From JADFQT01 sp965216025 (GTDB lineage: Bacteria > Chloroflexota > Dehalococcoidia > Lucifugimonadales > UBA3495): DNA of 64,000 nucleotides. Position 1 is the stretch's first letter, and every line of letters starts with the position of its first letter. Made by a program: the position numbers and the translations under genes. The stretch spans positions 62,001 to 126,000 of the forward strand of contig CBDCEX010000014.1 of NCBI GenBank assembly GCA_965216025.1, read 5' to 3'. The notes under the pieces are model-generated. The model was not told where the DNA came from. It saw only the letters and a program-made list of their open reading frames with translations, and did not search any database. Positions 1 to 9,113 of this stretch are shown one piece after another.

Positions 1-459
1 TCGCTTCAGCACGAAGCCCAACCGGTGGAGGTAGTTCAAGCAACTGCTCCGACTCAGCCCCAGATCAAAGCTCCTCTTGAGAAATTGCCCACTACTTTCC
101 AATTCCAGTTGGACAATTCAATTCCCGCCTCCCCAGGCGGATTTTGCACCGCAGACTTCAGTTGGTTCTGTTCACCCCGGCTCAAGACGGGGGGAACCCC
201 CAGTCTGTTCAAAGACCAAACCTTGGGCCCCGGCTCGGCGAAAGTTGGCCAGCCAGTTTCCAATGGTATGAGGCTCTCTCTCCAAAGCCTCAGCCACTTG
301 GATCGCCGACCACCCTTGGGCCAACAACCATAGCCCATGCCAACGCTCCCGCTCACGAGGTGTTGGTGCTCCATACATGCTTTCCCGCAGGTTACCTACA
401 TCCAGTTGCCACCGTTCGAGGAGTTGCGCTATGTCTCTCATACCCTCCTCCACCGCCAA
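1..459 (-). pseudogene. IS630 transposase, N-terminal part (copy 1)
   Basis: The minus-strand frame starting at 459 encodes the helix-turn-helix N-terminal part of the transposase (residues about 30-75, containing GLWLLAQGWSAIQVAEALER). It then hits an in-frame TGA at 172-174, a few codons after the six-C run. In the copy at 35346-36578 the equivalent position is not a stop in this frame. Downstream sequence at 1-170 still resembles the second transposase ORF but in fragments. The gene is truncated by the window edge and is probably inactive. The family call rests on the similarity to the more complete copy, which shows the DDE residues. Confidence 0.75.
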
Positions 460-533
460 TCGATTTCTTTTACAGAATATCGCAACTCCTCTGCCGGTTC
501 GTTTTATGTAGGTTTCACCTTAGCTTTGGTTTA
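1..533 (-). mobile_element. IS630-family element, copy 1 (cut by window edge)
   Basis: The right part of an IS630-type element. Its outer end at 517-533 reads accttagctttggttta and matches the ends of two further copies at 1482-2735 and 35346-36578. As in those copies the element ends in TA, the known IS630 target dinucleotide. The rest of the element lies left of the window. It sits directly against thiolase coding sequence that resumes at 534, so it interrupts that gene. Compared with the copy at 35346-36578 it has one C fewer in the C-run at the ORF junction (six instead of seven). Confidence 0.9.
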
Positions 534-1007
534 GTCACCTCAGCCGAGCGGGCCCCCAACCTGAAGCAACGGCCGCTCTACATCATGAGCACAGCACAAG
601 CTTTGCCCGCCGCAATTGCTGGGCATGGCCGGTCTTGGGATGACAGCGGTGCGTCATGCCTGGCCCCGGAGCTGTTTGGCGGCGCGGGAGTAACGCCAAA
701 AGACATTGACGTCATTGGATTTTACGACCACTTCAGCCCGGTCATCATCACCAAGCTGGAAGACTATGGCTTTTGCCAGCGGGGGGAGGGAGGACCCTTT
801 GTGGGAGAGGGGCGCATAGAGGTGGGCGGCGAAATACCGGTTAACACTTCTGGAGGACATCTTTCCGAGGCCTATCTTCAGGGCATGAACCAGATCATCG
901 AAGTGGTTAGGCAGCTTCGAGGCGAATCGCCGGCCCAGGTGGAAAATGCCGAGCTGGGCCTGGTGGATAGCGGGGACGGGGCGGGGGCCCTGATATTGAG
1001 GAGGTAA
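534..1007 (+). pseudogene. Thiolase (SCP-x/lipid-transfer type), C-terminal part, 5' end removed by IS630
   Basis: From 534 to the TAA at 1007 the frame encodes the C-terminal half of a thiolase-like enzyme. It includes TSAERAPNLKQRPLYI, then IDVIGFYDHFSPVIITKLE, then the glycine-rich NTSGGHLSEAYLQGMNQI segment in which the active-site His sits in this family, and a final GDGAGALIL. SCP-x-type thiolases act on acyl-CoA substrates, often sterol side chains or fatty acids. Homologs are about 380-400 residues; here only about 157 remain because the IS630 copy replaces the start. A longer ORF beginning at 144 reads through the IS and is not a real start. The next gene is a DUF35 protein, the usual partner of this thiolase class. 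Confidence 0.85.
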
Positions 1008-1014
1008 GATTGCC

Positions 1015-1422
1015 GTGACATCTGCCCCATTTCCTCTGCCGGCACCCAACCTCGACAACCAGGAGTTCTTTGACAAATGCCGGGAGCATCAGCTGGTTCT
1101 TCGCCGCTGCCAGGACTGTAACTCCTTTTTGCACCCGCCCCGGCCCAACTGCCCTAATTGCGCCTCGGAGAACCTGGAGTGGGTAGAATCCGAGGGCCGA
1201 GGCATCGTCTATACGTTCACCCTGACCAGGCAGCCGGTGAGCCGGGCCTTCGTCGGGCGGCTTCCCTGGGCCGTGGTCGAAGTCGAGTTGGAGGAAGGGG
1301 TGCACCTGATTAGCAACCTGGTGGACTGCGACCCGGAGGAAATTGAGATAGGCATGGCGGTGGAGGTTGTGTTCGAAGAGGTGAACGACGAGATCACGCT
1401 TCCGAAATTCAAGAGGGTTTAG
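1015..1422 (+). CDS. DUF35 OB-fold acyl-CoA-associated protein with zinc ribbon
   Basis: A 135-residue protein starting at a GTG seven bases after the thiolase stop, preceded by a GGAGG at 998-1002 inside the thiolase end, so the two genes were translationally close. Residues 22-48 hold two CxxC pairs (CQDC and CPNC), the rubredoxin-like zinc ribbon. The rest (GIVYTFTLTRQP, PWAVVEVELEEGVHLISNLVDC) matches the OB-fold of the DUF35 family. Family members bind SCP-x-type thiolases or Ltp aldolases and are thought to contact acyl-CoA; that role is inferred here from family and neighbour. The protein is intact although its partner is broken. Confidence 0.88.
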   Translation: MTSAPFPLPAPNLDNQEFFDKCREHQLVLRRCQDCNSFLHPPRPNCPNCASENLEWVESEGRGIVYTFTLTRQPVSRAFVGRLPWAVVEVELEEGVHLISNLVDCDPEEIEIGMAVEVVFEEVNDEITLPKFKRV

Positions 1423-1481
1423 CGAAAAATAGTTCCTTCGTAACGGCGCATAAGTTGGTTGCCTTAGGCGGACGCGGTTAC

Positions 1482-2735
1482 TAAACCAAAGCTAAGGTGA
1501 AACCTACATAAAGCGAACCCGAAGAGGAGTTGCGATATTCTGTAAAAGAAGTCGAGTGGCGGTGGTGGAAGGGATGACAGACATAGTGCAACTCATGGAA
1601 GAGTGGCAACTCAATGTAGGTGACTTACGGGAAAGGATGTATCGGGCGCCAACACCTCGGGAGCGAGAGCGATGGCATGGGCTATGGTTGTTGGCCCAAG
1701 GGTGGTCGGCCACTCAAGTGGCTGAGGCTTTGGAGAGAGAGCCTCATACCATCGGAAACTGGCTGGACAACTTTCGCCAAGGCGGGGCCCAAGGTTTGGT
1801 CTTTGAGCAGACTGGGGGTTCCCCCCCGTCTTGAACCGAGGTCAACAGAACCAACTGAAGTCTGCGGTGCAAAATCCGCCTGGGGAGGCGGGGATTGAAT
1901 TGTCCAACTGGAACTGGAAAGTAGTAAGGCAATTTCTCAAGCAGAGCTTTGACCTGGGGCTGAGTCGGAGCAGTTGCTTGAACTACCTCCATCGGTTGGG
2001 CTTCGTGCTGAAGTGACCCAAGAAACGCCTCCTGAAAGCCAAGGATGAAGAACGGAAAGCCAAGGATGAAGAACGGAAAGCCTTCGTCCTCCAGTACAGC
2101 CAAATCCGAGAGGAGGCCCAAGAGAGTGGAGCCAAGATCTTCTTCGTGGATGAAGCCCACTTTCGGGCCGATGCCGACCTGCGAGGCAAATGGGTACTCA
2201 AGGGAGAGGCAGCGCTGGTGGACTCCACCAGTCCTCGGTGGGGAGAGAAGGCCTGCTACTACTCGGGAGTTTGCTTGGAGGCTGGGGAGGTGGAAGCCAT
2301 GGAAATAGCCGGCAACAGCAATGCCGAGACCTCCACCGCCTTTTTACGGCAGCTAAGAGAAAAACATCCTGGACCTCTGGTAGTGATTTGGGACAATGGG
2401 CCAGCCCACCGAGGAGCAGCGATTCGCAGCTATTTGACCACCCCTGACTTGCAGCTGAGGCTGGTGGCCTTACCGGCCTACAGCCCAGACTTCAATGCCG
2501 ACGAAGCCGTCTGGGACTGGGCCAGGGAAGAGGTCACGGCCAACGAATGCCTGGGAACAAAAGCCCAAGTCCAAGAGAAGATGAATGCATTCTTCGGCGG
2601 ACTAGCTCACCGTAAGGATGAAGTGAAACATCGCTGCCGAACCCTGTTACAAGCTCGAGCCGATGCATTGATTTTTACACCTTCCCTACCTTTGCCATCG
2701 CTGCAAAATGTAGTTCCCACCTTGGCTTTGGTTTA
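1482..2735 (+). mobile_element. IS630-family element, copy 2
   Basis: A complete element of about 1.25 kb bounded by inverted ends (taaaccaaagctaaggtg at the left, caccttggctttggttta at the right as ordered in the sequence) with TA at both limits. It lies between the DUF35 gene and the MFS gene and does not visibly cut a coding sequence. It is close to the copy at 35346-36578 in sequence. It carries at least three inactivating or altered features in its transposase region, listed under the transposase entry. Confidence 0.9.
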
Positions 2736-2736
2736 G
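1556..2736 (+). pseudogene. IS630 transposase (copy 2), degenerate
   Basis: OrfA (1556-1834) encodes the helix-turn-helix part. OrfB begins about 1831 and is stopped by a TGA at 2014-2016, where the copy at 35346-36578 has CGA (Arg). It stays in frame afterwards with the catalytic segments FFVDEAHFRAD, VVIWDNGPAHRGA and AYSPDFNADEAVWDW, which supply the three acidic DDE residues. A 21-bp tandem duplication (KDEERKA twice, around 2041-2082) is absent from the other copy. OrfA and OrfB are separated by a seven-C run. The nonsense codon makes this copy non-autonomous unless read through. Confidence 0.88.
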
Positions 2737-2860
2737 GCGAAAGGCGTGGTCCAGAAAATCGGCGGCCAAGTCCATTTGGTCCAAACCCAAACTAACTGTA
2801 AACCGGGCTCTGCTGGACCGATGCACGCAGGAGAGCTTGGGGCTACGTGAAGTGGATTTA

Positions 2861-4192
2861 TCAAGGTTCCCCAATAGTAGCTTGGGCTTCATGAGGCTGC
2901 GGCACCGTCCTGGCAGGGGGCCTGGGTTTGGGGATCGCCCAGAACAAGACGGCAGCATACAAATAGGCCGCTATAAAAGGGATGATGACCAGCGTATAGC
3001 TTTCGAACTTGTCGTAAATCCAGCCGGCAAAAACCGGCGCACCCATAGCAAACAGGCTCTGGATCAAGCCGATCCAGCCCCTTATGGTGGCGAAGTTTTT
3101 GCGGCCGAATAAATCCCCCACCAGAGCATGTGCCATGGAATTTGTGCTATCAGCGCCGGCGAGAAGGAAAACGAATATAGCTATCTGCCACCACTGACCG
3201 CTGCCCCGCCACAGCACTACCAGGCCCAACGCGGCCAGCCCCACCCCCATGGCCAATAACTTTTGCCTGGACCATAGGTCGCCTATGAAACCCATCAAGA
3301 GTCGCAAGGGTATAACAATGAAGAACATGAAGGCCACAAAGTAGCGCGCATTTTCCTCATCTACCCCCTGCCAGACCATTATGGGCACCAAGTGTACGTT
3401 TATCCCTCCATGCGCAAAATTCCGTAAGGCGTGGGCCACTGTATAGATCCAGAAGGCGGGTGTTCGGACCGCTTCTCCGGTAGTAAAGTCCACACCGGCT
3501 GATGCCTGACTGGCTCTACTTACAACGGCTCCGGTGGAGTCCCGCCGCGGCTTTTCCCCGTCGGGCAGCAGTCCCATACTCTCGGGAGAACGCCTCACCA
3601 CCAGGGCCAGAGGAAGCACTAACAACAGTATGGCAATGCCGGAGAACAGGGCGGTGGGACGCCAGCCCCAGATAAATATAGCCGGGGCCACCAGAAAGGG
3701 AGCAATGAGCAGTCCCCCTACCGATTGCCCGGTGGAGACTAGGGACATGGCCAGACCTTTCTTTTTAATGAACCACTGGTTGACGGCGGCCATCATCGCG
3801 TGGTTGTAGCCCGCTTTGAAACCAAAAGACAGAACGCCGACGAAGACCAGCAATAGATAAATGTAGCTGTGGGTGAAGGACAGCAGGATAAACCCTAGAC
3901 CCGATAGTATGGCGCCAACAGCCACCATAATCCTGGGGCCCAAGCGATCGATGAGGTGGCCGACTATGGGGCCTTCAAAGGCTCCTTCCAGCTTGTTCAG
4001 GGAGAAGAGTAAGGAGATTTGCGTCCGGGAGATTCCCAGGTCCCGCTCAAAGGGCAGAAAATAAAAGAACATGCCCTCATTGAAGGTGCCTCCTTTGAGG
4101 GCATCCTGGATGGCCCCGGCAGTTACTATCCACCATCCATAGAAGACCCGCTTGCGTTGTTCCAGCAGGCCTGTAAGGGATATATTAGCCAT
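2861..4192 (-). CDS. MFS transporter, OFA/monocarboxylate-like
   Basis: A 443-residue membrane protein with about twelve hydrophobic segments, usual length for the major facilitator superfamily. The start is ATG 4192 with AGGATAAGG upstream. YGWWIVTAGAIQD near residue 20 and GHLIDRLGPRIM near residue 77 resemble the first helix and the loop 2-3 motif of oxalate/formate-antiporter-like and monocarboxylate-like carriers. The loop GLLPDGEKPRRD lies in the middle of the protein. It probably moves a carboxylate, but the substrate cannot be read from sequence. It is divergent from the amidohydrolase genes that begin at 4634, which suggests uptake of their substrate; this is inference. Confidence 0.85.
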   Translation of the reverse strand: MANISLTGLLEQRKRVFYGWWIVTAGAIQDALKGGTFNEGMFFYFLPFERDLGISRTQISLLFSLNKLEGAFEGPIVGHLIDRLGPRIMVAVGAILSGLGFILLSFTHSYIYLLLVFVGVLSFGFKAGYNHAMMAAVNQWFIKKKGLAMSLVSTGQSVGGLLIAPFLVAPAIFIWGWRPTALFSGIAILLLVLPLALVVRRSPESMGLLPDGEKPRRDSTGAVVSRASQASAGVDFTTGEAVRTPAFWIYTVAHALRNFAHGGINVHLVPIMVWQGVDEENARYFVAFMFFIVIPLRLLMGFIGDLWSRQKLLAMGVGLAALGLVVLWRGSGQWWQIAIFVFLLAGADSTNSMAHALVGDLFGRKNFATIRGWIGLIQSLFAMGAPVFAGWIYDKFESYTLVIIPFIAAYLYAAVLFWAIPKPRPPARTVPQPHEAQATIGEP

Positions 4193-4633
4193 AGCCTTAT
4201 CCTATTCCCGCCGCCACCTCCTGCCCTCGGTCCGATGCCTCCTGAATGTTGTCAATAATATGGTGCAACTCGACCGCAGTGTTGAAGTCGGGCTGGCAGG
4301 CAACTCCGGGCTGGCGACGAGCCTATCCTAGCATATCCGGGATTGCCAGAAGACGGCGGTTAGAGATGGGGGCGTTCCATTAGGCCAGTTCCTTCCTGAG
4401 GGGTTAACCTGCTCCAGCGGCGCCGGAGCCAGTTCTGCTGCCTGTCGAACCAAGTCTTCACAGGCGGTCAATACAGGGCCTCCGGTAGGGTCGACTGACG
4501 GGTTGAATGGGGATTCAAGCTAGTGGTTGCACCGCTGGGAGAGGCCTTAAAAATCTCGCAAGGTGATGTTATTCGGCTGTGCTATATTCTATTGGCTACT
4601 CCACTGGCAAATAATCCATAGGAGGGTAGTGGG
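4193..4633. promoter_or_regulatory. Divergent intergenic region with ribosome binding site for the amidohydrolase operon
   Basis: About 440 bases between divergent genes with no convincing ORF. A TGCTATATT stretch at 4578-4586 is a plausible extended -10 for the rightward genes, but no clear -35 was found. GGAGGG at 4621-4626 is a strong ribosome binding site for the ATG at 4634. No operator-like palindrome was recognised. Confidence 0.4.
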
Positions 4634-5821
4634 ATGAGCAGCTTGGCTGTCGTGAACGCAGGCCTCATCGCGTCAGGAGATCTGGCGCGTCCGGTGCTCG
4701 AAGGGAACTGCGTTCTGGTAGAGGATGGGAAAATCAGCGAGATAGGAGATGCAGCCCGGTTGAACGCCCTCGATGCGGATACGGTTATCGACGCCGCCGG
4801 ATCAACCGTGCTGCCTGGCCTCATCGATTCCCACTTCCACGTGGTGATTGGGGAATACCAGCCCAGGCAGAAGGTGGTGGACTTCATCGACAGCTACGTC
4901 CATGGCGGTGTGACCAGCATGATATCCGCCGGCGAAATTCACACACCGGGCCGACCTCAGGACGCAGTCGGCGTAAAAGCTCTCGCTATCACCGCTCAAC
5001 GCTCTTTCGCCGCGTTTCATCCTACCGGAGCCAAGGTGCATGCGGGCGCCGTAGTGCTGGAGCCCACTCTTTCTGAAAATGACTTCGACGAATTGGCTAG
5101 GGCAGGAGTATGGCTGGCCAAATACGGCTTCGGGGCTTTCGCCGATCCTTACGACGGCGCTCCCCAGATCAGGTGGGCGCAGCAGTACGGCCTGAAGGTG
5201 ATGTGCCACAGCGGCGGCTCGTCTATCCCTGGAAGCACGCCCATTTCCGCGGAGCACCTGATTGCGCTTAAGCCCGACGTCTGCGGCCACGTCAACGGTG
5301 GGCCGACAGCATTGGAGGATGAAGGGATACGCCGCCTGATTGCAGAGACCGATCTCTACCTGCAGTTGGTCCAAGCTGGAAATCTTCGCTCGTCCCTTTT
5401 CATACTGGGGCTGGCTCGAGAGCAAGGGATCATGGAGCGAGTCGTCATCGGCAGTGACACGCCCACCGGGACGGGTGTCATGCCCCTGGGAGTAATCAAA
5501 ACCGTCACGGAGCTGTCCTCGTTGGGGGGCATTCCGGCGGCGACGGCTTTGTGCCTTGCCACGGGAAATAACGCCAGGGCTTGGGGCCTAAATGCGGGGT
5601 TGATCGCTCCCGGTAAGGATGCGGACCTGGTGATAGCCGACGCCACCGAGGGCTCAACCCGTGGCGACCTGTTCTCGGCCATGGAGAACGGCGACGTGCC
5701 CGGGATCGGCATGGTAATCATCGATGGAGTGATCAGGGTTATAAGAAGCCGAAACACCCCACCACCGCAAAGGATGCCCCGCTTGGTCAAACAGCCTGCT
5801 CAGGAACTCCCGCACCCATAA
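4634..5821 (+). CDS. Enamidase-like amidohydrolase
   Basis: A 395-residue metal-dependent amidohydrolase. The sequence resembles Eubacterium barkeri enamidase, the ring-opening enzyme of nicotinate fermentation that acts on 6-oxo-tetrahydronicotinate. Shared stretches, recalled from knowledge of that protein, include PRQKVVDFIDS, HGGVTSMISAGE, HVNGGPTA, GTGVMPLG, ATGNNARAWGLNAGLIAPG and the C-terminal SRNTPPPQR. Metal ligands are visible as HFH near residue 67, His in MCHSGG, His in CGHVNGG and Asp in IGSDTP. Where enamidase has a bridging Glu (region GVWIVGEVGLG) this protein reads GVWLAKYGFG, so the bridging ligand may differ. The strong ribosome site supports the start. It is first of three consecutive amidohydrolase genes, but no nicotinate hydroxylase or oxo-nicotinate reductase is present in the window, so the true substrate is open. 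Confidence 0.85.
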   Translation: MSSLAVVNAGLIASGDLARPVLEGNCVLVEDGKISEIGDAARLNALDADTVIDAAGSTVLPGLIDSHFHVVIGEYQPRQKVVDFIDSYVHGGVTSMISAGEIHTPGRPQDAVGVKALAITAQRSFAAFHPTGAKVHAGAVVLEPTLSENDFDELARAGVWLAKYGFGAFADPYDGAPQIRWAQQYGLKVMCHSGGSSIPGSTPISAEHLIALKPDVCGHVNGGPTALEDEGIRRLIAETDLYLQLVQAGNLRSSLFILGLAREQGIMERVVIGSDTPTGTGVMPLGVIKTVTELSSLGGIPAATALCLATGNNARAWGLNAGLIAPGKDADLVIADATEGSTRGDLFSAMENGDVPGIGMVIIDGVIRVIRSRNTPPPQRMPRLVKQPAQELPHP

Positions 5822-5884
5822 AGTAGGAACGAGGTAAGGGAGCTACTCCTGTAAGACTGATTGGCTTACAGAGATGAGGGAAGA

Positions 5885-7459
5885 ATGCTGGATTTACTGA
5901 TAAAAAACGGTCAGATCATCGATGGCACCGGCAGTCCGGGATTCAGCGCGGCGGTGCTGATCAAAAAAGAGCGGATCGCTATCCAGCGGGGAGATGTCAC
6001 CCAGCTGGAGGCAGGCCGGGTCATCGATGCCGAAGGTCAGGTGGTCTGCCCGGGTTTCATCGACCTACACTCCCATGCCGGACTGACCATCCTGGGAGAA
6101 CCGCACCACGACCCGAAAGTCAGGCAGGGGGTAACCACAGAGCTGGTTGGAATTGACGGCATTTCCCATGCCCCTTTCAAAACTCAGGAGGAGCTGCATC
6201 GCTATATTTGGCTGGATTCCGGGTTAAACAGCTATCCCCCGATGCCGGCCGACTGGCTAACCGTTGCCGAATTGCTGGCCAAATACGATAACCAGGTGGC
6301 CATTAACATGGCTTACATTCTGGGCAACTCTCCTGTTCGCATCTGGGGAGTTGGCTGGAACGACCGGCCTGCCACCGTTGCGGAGCTGGAGGACATGAAA
6401 GCGGTAATCCGGGAAGCCATGGAGGAGGGCGCCTGGGGATTGTCCACCGGCCTGGATTACCCTCCCGGCGCCTACGCCAGCACCGAGGAACTGGTGGCAC
6501 TGTCGGAAACCGCCAACCGGCTGGGCGGTATTTACCACACCCACACCCGGGCCAGCCTTCTCTCCCAGGGACATCTGGCCCCCTGGGAAGAGGCGGTGGA
6601 AATTGGCCGGCGCAGCGGCATACCGGTCCACCTGACCCATTACCGGCAGGGAGTCCAGGGAATGGGCAGCCATCTGGACTACTTGGGTCTGGTGGAAAGC
6701 GCTCGAGACGAAGGATTGGACGTTACCTTCGACTGCTACACCTATCCCTATTCCGGCACCACCATCACCATCGGGCTGCCCCATTGGGCAAAAGACGGAG
6801 GGCCGGAACGGCTGATAGCCGCACTGAAGGACCCAGACGACCGCGCCAGAATGAAGCGAGAGCTGGCCCAAAATCGCTTGGAAAACAATTGGCTGACCAA
6901 TTTCAACCAGCCCCAGAATCAGAAATATGACGGCCGTCTGGTCACCGAAATTGCTGAAATGCGGGGGCAAGACCCGGCGGACGCTCTCTTCGATTTACTG
7001 CTGGAGGAAAATCTGGGAATATCCACCGTCGGGTTGGGCACCAATCCTCAAACTCTACCGGCCTTCGTTTCCCATCCCTACGGCATGATCGCCAGCGACG
7101 CCATCCTCTTCGGCGAATATCCCAATCCTCGAACCTACGGCTGCTTCCCCATTGTTCTGGCCGAGTTTGTGCGGGCCGAGAAGCATCTGAGACTCCCCGA
7201 GGCAATCCGCAAGATGACCTCCTTCCCGGCCCAGCGTTTGGGGTTACCCGATCGCGGAATCTTGAGGGATGGATTTCGTCCCGACATTGTGATTTTCGAT
7301 CCAGCCACGGTAAAAACCCACGCCACCAAGGACGACCCGAAACACTACCCGGTGGGTATAAACTACGTAATCGTCAACGGACAAGTGGTAATCGAAAAAG
7401 GAAAGAACACCGGGGTCCTGCCCGGCAGAGCTCTCCGACGAGGCCATGCTCATACCTGA
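5885..7459 (+). CDS. N-acyl-D-amino-acid deacylase-like amidohydrolase
   Basis: A D-aminoacylase-family enzyme of 524 residues from ATG 5885, chosen because GAGATGAGGG precedes it; an in-frame TTG at 5861 has no such site. Family marks are PGFIDLHSHAG with the HxH pair, EGAWGLSTGLDYPPGAYAS, YHTHTR, HLTHYRQG, and the C-terminal block IASDAILFGEYPNPRTYG. D-aminoacylases usually have a metal-ligand Cys in a VxGNCG motif; here the position reads VGIDGIS, with Asp. The enzyme is expected to cleave an amide in the cytoplasm. Following the enamidase-like gene by about 60 bases, it likely acts on a ring-opened or N-acyl intermediate; that is inference. Confidence 0.87.
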   Translation: MLDLLIKNGQIIDGTGSPGFSAAVLIKKERIAIQRGDVTQLEAGRVIDAEGQVVCPGFIDLHSHAGLTILGEPHHDPKVRQGVTTELVGIDGISHAPFKTQEELHRYIWLDSGLNSYPPMPADWLTVAELLAKYDNQVAINMAYILGNSPVRIWGVGWNDRPATVAELEDMKAVIREAMEEGAWGLSTGLDYPPGAYASTEELVALSETANRLGGIYHTHTRASLLSQGHLAPWEEAVEIGRRSGIPVHLTHYRQGVQGMGSHLDYLGLVESARDEGLDVTFDCYTYPYSGTTITIGLPHWAKDGGPERLIAALKDPDDRARMKRELAQNRLENNWLTNFNQPQNQKYDGRLVTEIAEMRGQDPADALFDLLLEENLGISTVGLGTNPQTLPAFVSHPYGMIASDAILFGEYPNPRTYGCFPIVLAEFVRAEKHLRLPEAIRKMTSFPAQRLGLPDRGILRDGFRPDIVIFDPATVKTHATKDDPKHYPVGINYVIVNGQVVIEKGKNTGVLPGRALRRGHAHT

Positions 7460-7515
7460 TAAGGAGAAACTCCAGCGGGGCCATGCCCAAGAACCAGATC
7501 AATGACAAGGAGAAA

Positions 7516-8937
7516 ATGATGGTTGATGCCAGGGTTGATACCATAGTCGGCGGAGGTCAGTTAGTCAGCTCGTCTCAGGTTTACACGGCGGCGATCGCCA
7601 TTGCCGGCGAGAAGATCGTCGCCATTGGTCCGGAGGAGCTGCTGCCGCCGGCTGATAACTACATCGACGCCTCCGGCAAATACGTGCTGCCGGGACTTAT
7701 CGACTGCCACGTCCACCTGGACGGTCACGACGATTACGCCTTGGGTTCCCTAGCGGCCGCCCATGCCGGGCTGACCACCCTGATCCCCTTCGGCACCTAC
7801 AACCTGGAGGGCGACGAAACCCTACCGGCCGCCATCGGCCGCTCCAAGGAAGAGGTGGAACATTCAGCCCTCACCGACTTCGCCTTCCATTTTATTTTGC
7901 AAAACCGGCCCAGCATCCTGTCCGGATTGCCCCAGGCAATGGAGATGGGAGTCAAGTCCTACAAAATGTTTATGACCTACAAGAAGCGTCCCTTTCGGAT
8001 GTGCGATGACGACTATATCTGCCAAGCGATGGACCTGGTCGGTTCTGGTGGCGGTGTCCTTCAGCTTCACTGCGAGAGCGGCAACATAATCGAGTACCTG
8101 GAAAACAAGCTGATCGAGCAGGGGCACACCCATCCTACCGACTTCCCAGCGGCCTGTCCGGACTGGGCGGAGGAGGAGGCGGTCAATCGGGCCGTACAAA
8201 TGGCCGCCGCCACCCGCTGCCCTACCTATGTGGTCCATTTAAGTACTCAATTAGGGTTGGAACGCATCAAGCAGGCTCAAGCCAAAGGACAGCGGATCTG
8301 GACCGAGTCTTGTCCCCAGTATCTCTTGCTATCGGACACCGCAATGGCCAGTTACGGCCCACTGGCCAAGATAGGCCCTCCTCTGCGACCGGAGGACGGC
8401 CCGGACCGCGACGCCCTTTGGCGAGGATTGGAGCAGGGGCACGTGTCGATAGTGGCCAGCGATCACGCTCCCTATCCCCAAGAGCTGAAGCAGCCGGGCT
8501 GGGACAACATATTCGTGGATCCCCAGGGCCGGTCGGTTCCCTTCGGCTCCCCGGGAGTAGAGACGATCGTGCCCCTGATGTACAGCGAGGGCGTGGTCAA
8601 ACGGGGACTGCCCATCTGGTGGATGGCCCGGGCTCTTTCGGAAAATCCGGCCCGCATCTTCGGCCTTTTTCCCAGGAAGGGCATAATTCAGGTGGGCTCC
8701 GATGCCGATTTGCTGATTCTAGACCCAAAGGGAGACCGGGTCATAACCGCCAGCGATCATCACAGCAACTCCGGATATTCCCTGTTTGAAGGCTGGCAAG
8801 TGAACGGCCGTCCCTGGCTGACCATGCTGCGAGGCCAGGTGTTGTTGCAAGATGGCGCGCTGCAACAGCAACCGGGTTATGGCCGGTTCCTGGAAAGTGG
8901 TGAGCCGCGCTCTCCCCTTGGGGGCCCGGTTCGGTAG
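7516..8937 (+). CDS. Dihydropyrimidinase/hydantoinase-family enzyme
   Basis: A cyclic amidohydrolase of 473 residues from ATG 7516, preceded by AAGGAG at 7507-7512; an upstream ATG at 7483 is poorly placed. The carboxylated-lysine motif is visible as VKSYKMFMTYKK. Metal and substrate residues appear in DCHVHLDGH, LHCESGN, YVVHLST and VASDHAPY, all as in dihydropyrimidinase and D-hydantoinase. The family opens cyclic ureides or cyclic imides. The C-terminal STEP-like tail (SGYSLFEGWQVNGRP) is complete. It is third in the run of amidohydrolases and lies 24-57 bases after the previous stop depending on the start, which supports one transcript for breakdown of a nitrogen heterocycle or cyclic amide. 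Confidence 0.9.
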   Translation: MMVDARVDTIVGGGQLVSSSQVYTAAIAIAGEKIVAIGPEELLPPADNYIDASGKYVLPGLIDCHVHLDGHDDYALGSLAAAHAGLTTLIPFGTYNLEGDETLPAAIGRSKEEVEHSALTDFAFHFILQNRPSILSGLPQAMEMGVKSYKMFMTYKKRPFRMCDDDYICQAMDLVGSGGGVLQLHCESGNIIEYLENKLIEQGHTHPTDFPAACPDWAEEEAVNRAVQMAAATRCPTYVVHLSTQLGLERIKQAQAKGQRIWTESCPQYLLLSDTAMASYGPLAKIGPPLRPEDGPDRDALWRGLEQGHVSIVASDHAPYPQELKQPGWDNIFVDPQGRSVPFGSPGVETIVPLMYSEGVVKRGLPIWWMARALSENPARIFGLFPRKGIIQVGSDADLLILDPKGDRVITASDHHSNSGYSLFEGWQVNGRPWLTMLRGQVLLQDGALQQQPGYGRFLESGEPRSPLGGPVR

Positions 8938-9113
8938 GACCGCGCTGCTGCCCACGGACTTTATTAGAGCAGCTGGCTTTTCGGTCGGGACTATTGCCAC
9001 CGTCAACGATTCCGAAGAATTGGAGTCAGCATTATTGCCGGAATGACGGTGTTGGCAGCACTGCCCAATGCGGTTTCGATCTAGATTCCGCTTTCGGCTG
9101 ATAGCCCCGACCC

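Noticed and set aside
144..533. The N-terminal part of the ORF that reads into the thiolase
   Set aside because: This stretch is IS630 sequence read on the wrong strand; thiolase similarity begins only at 534.
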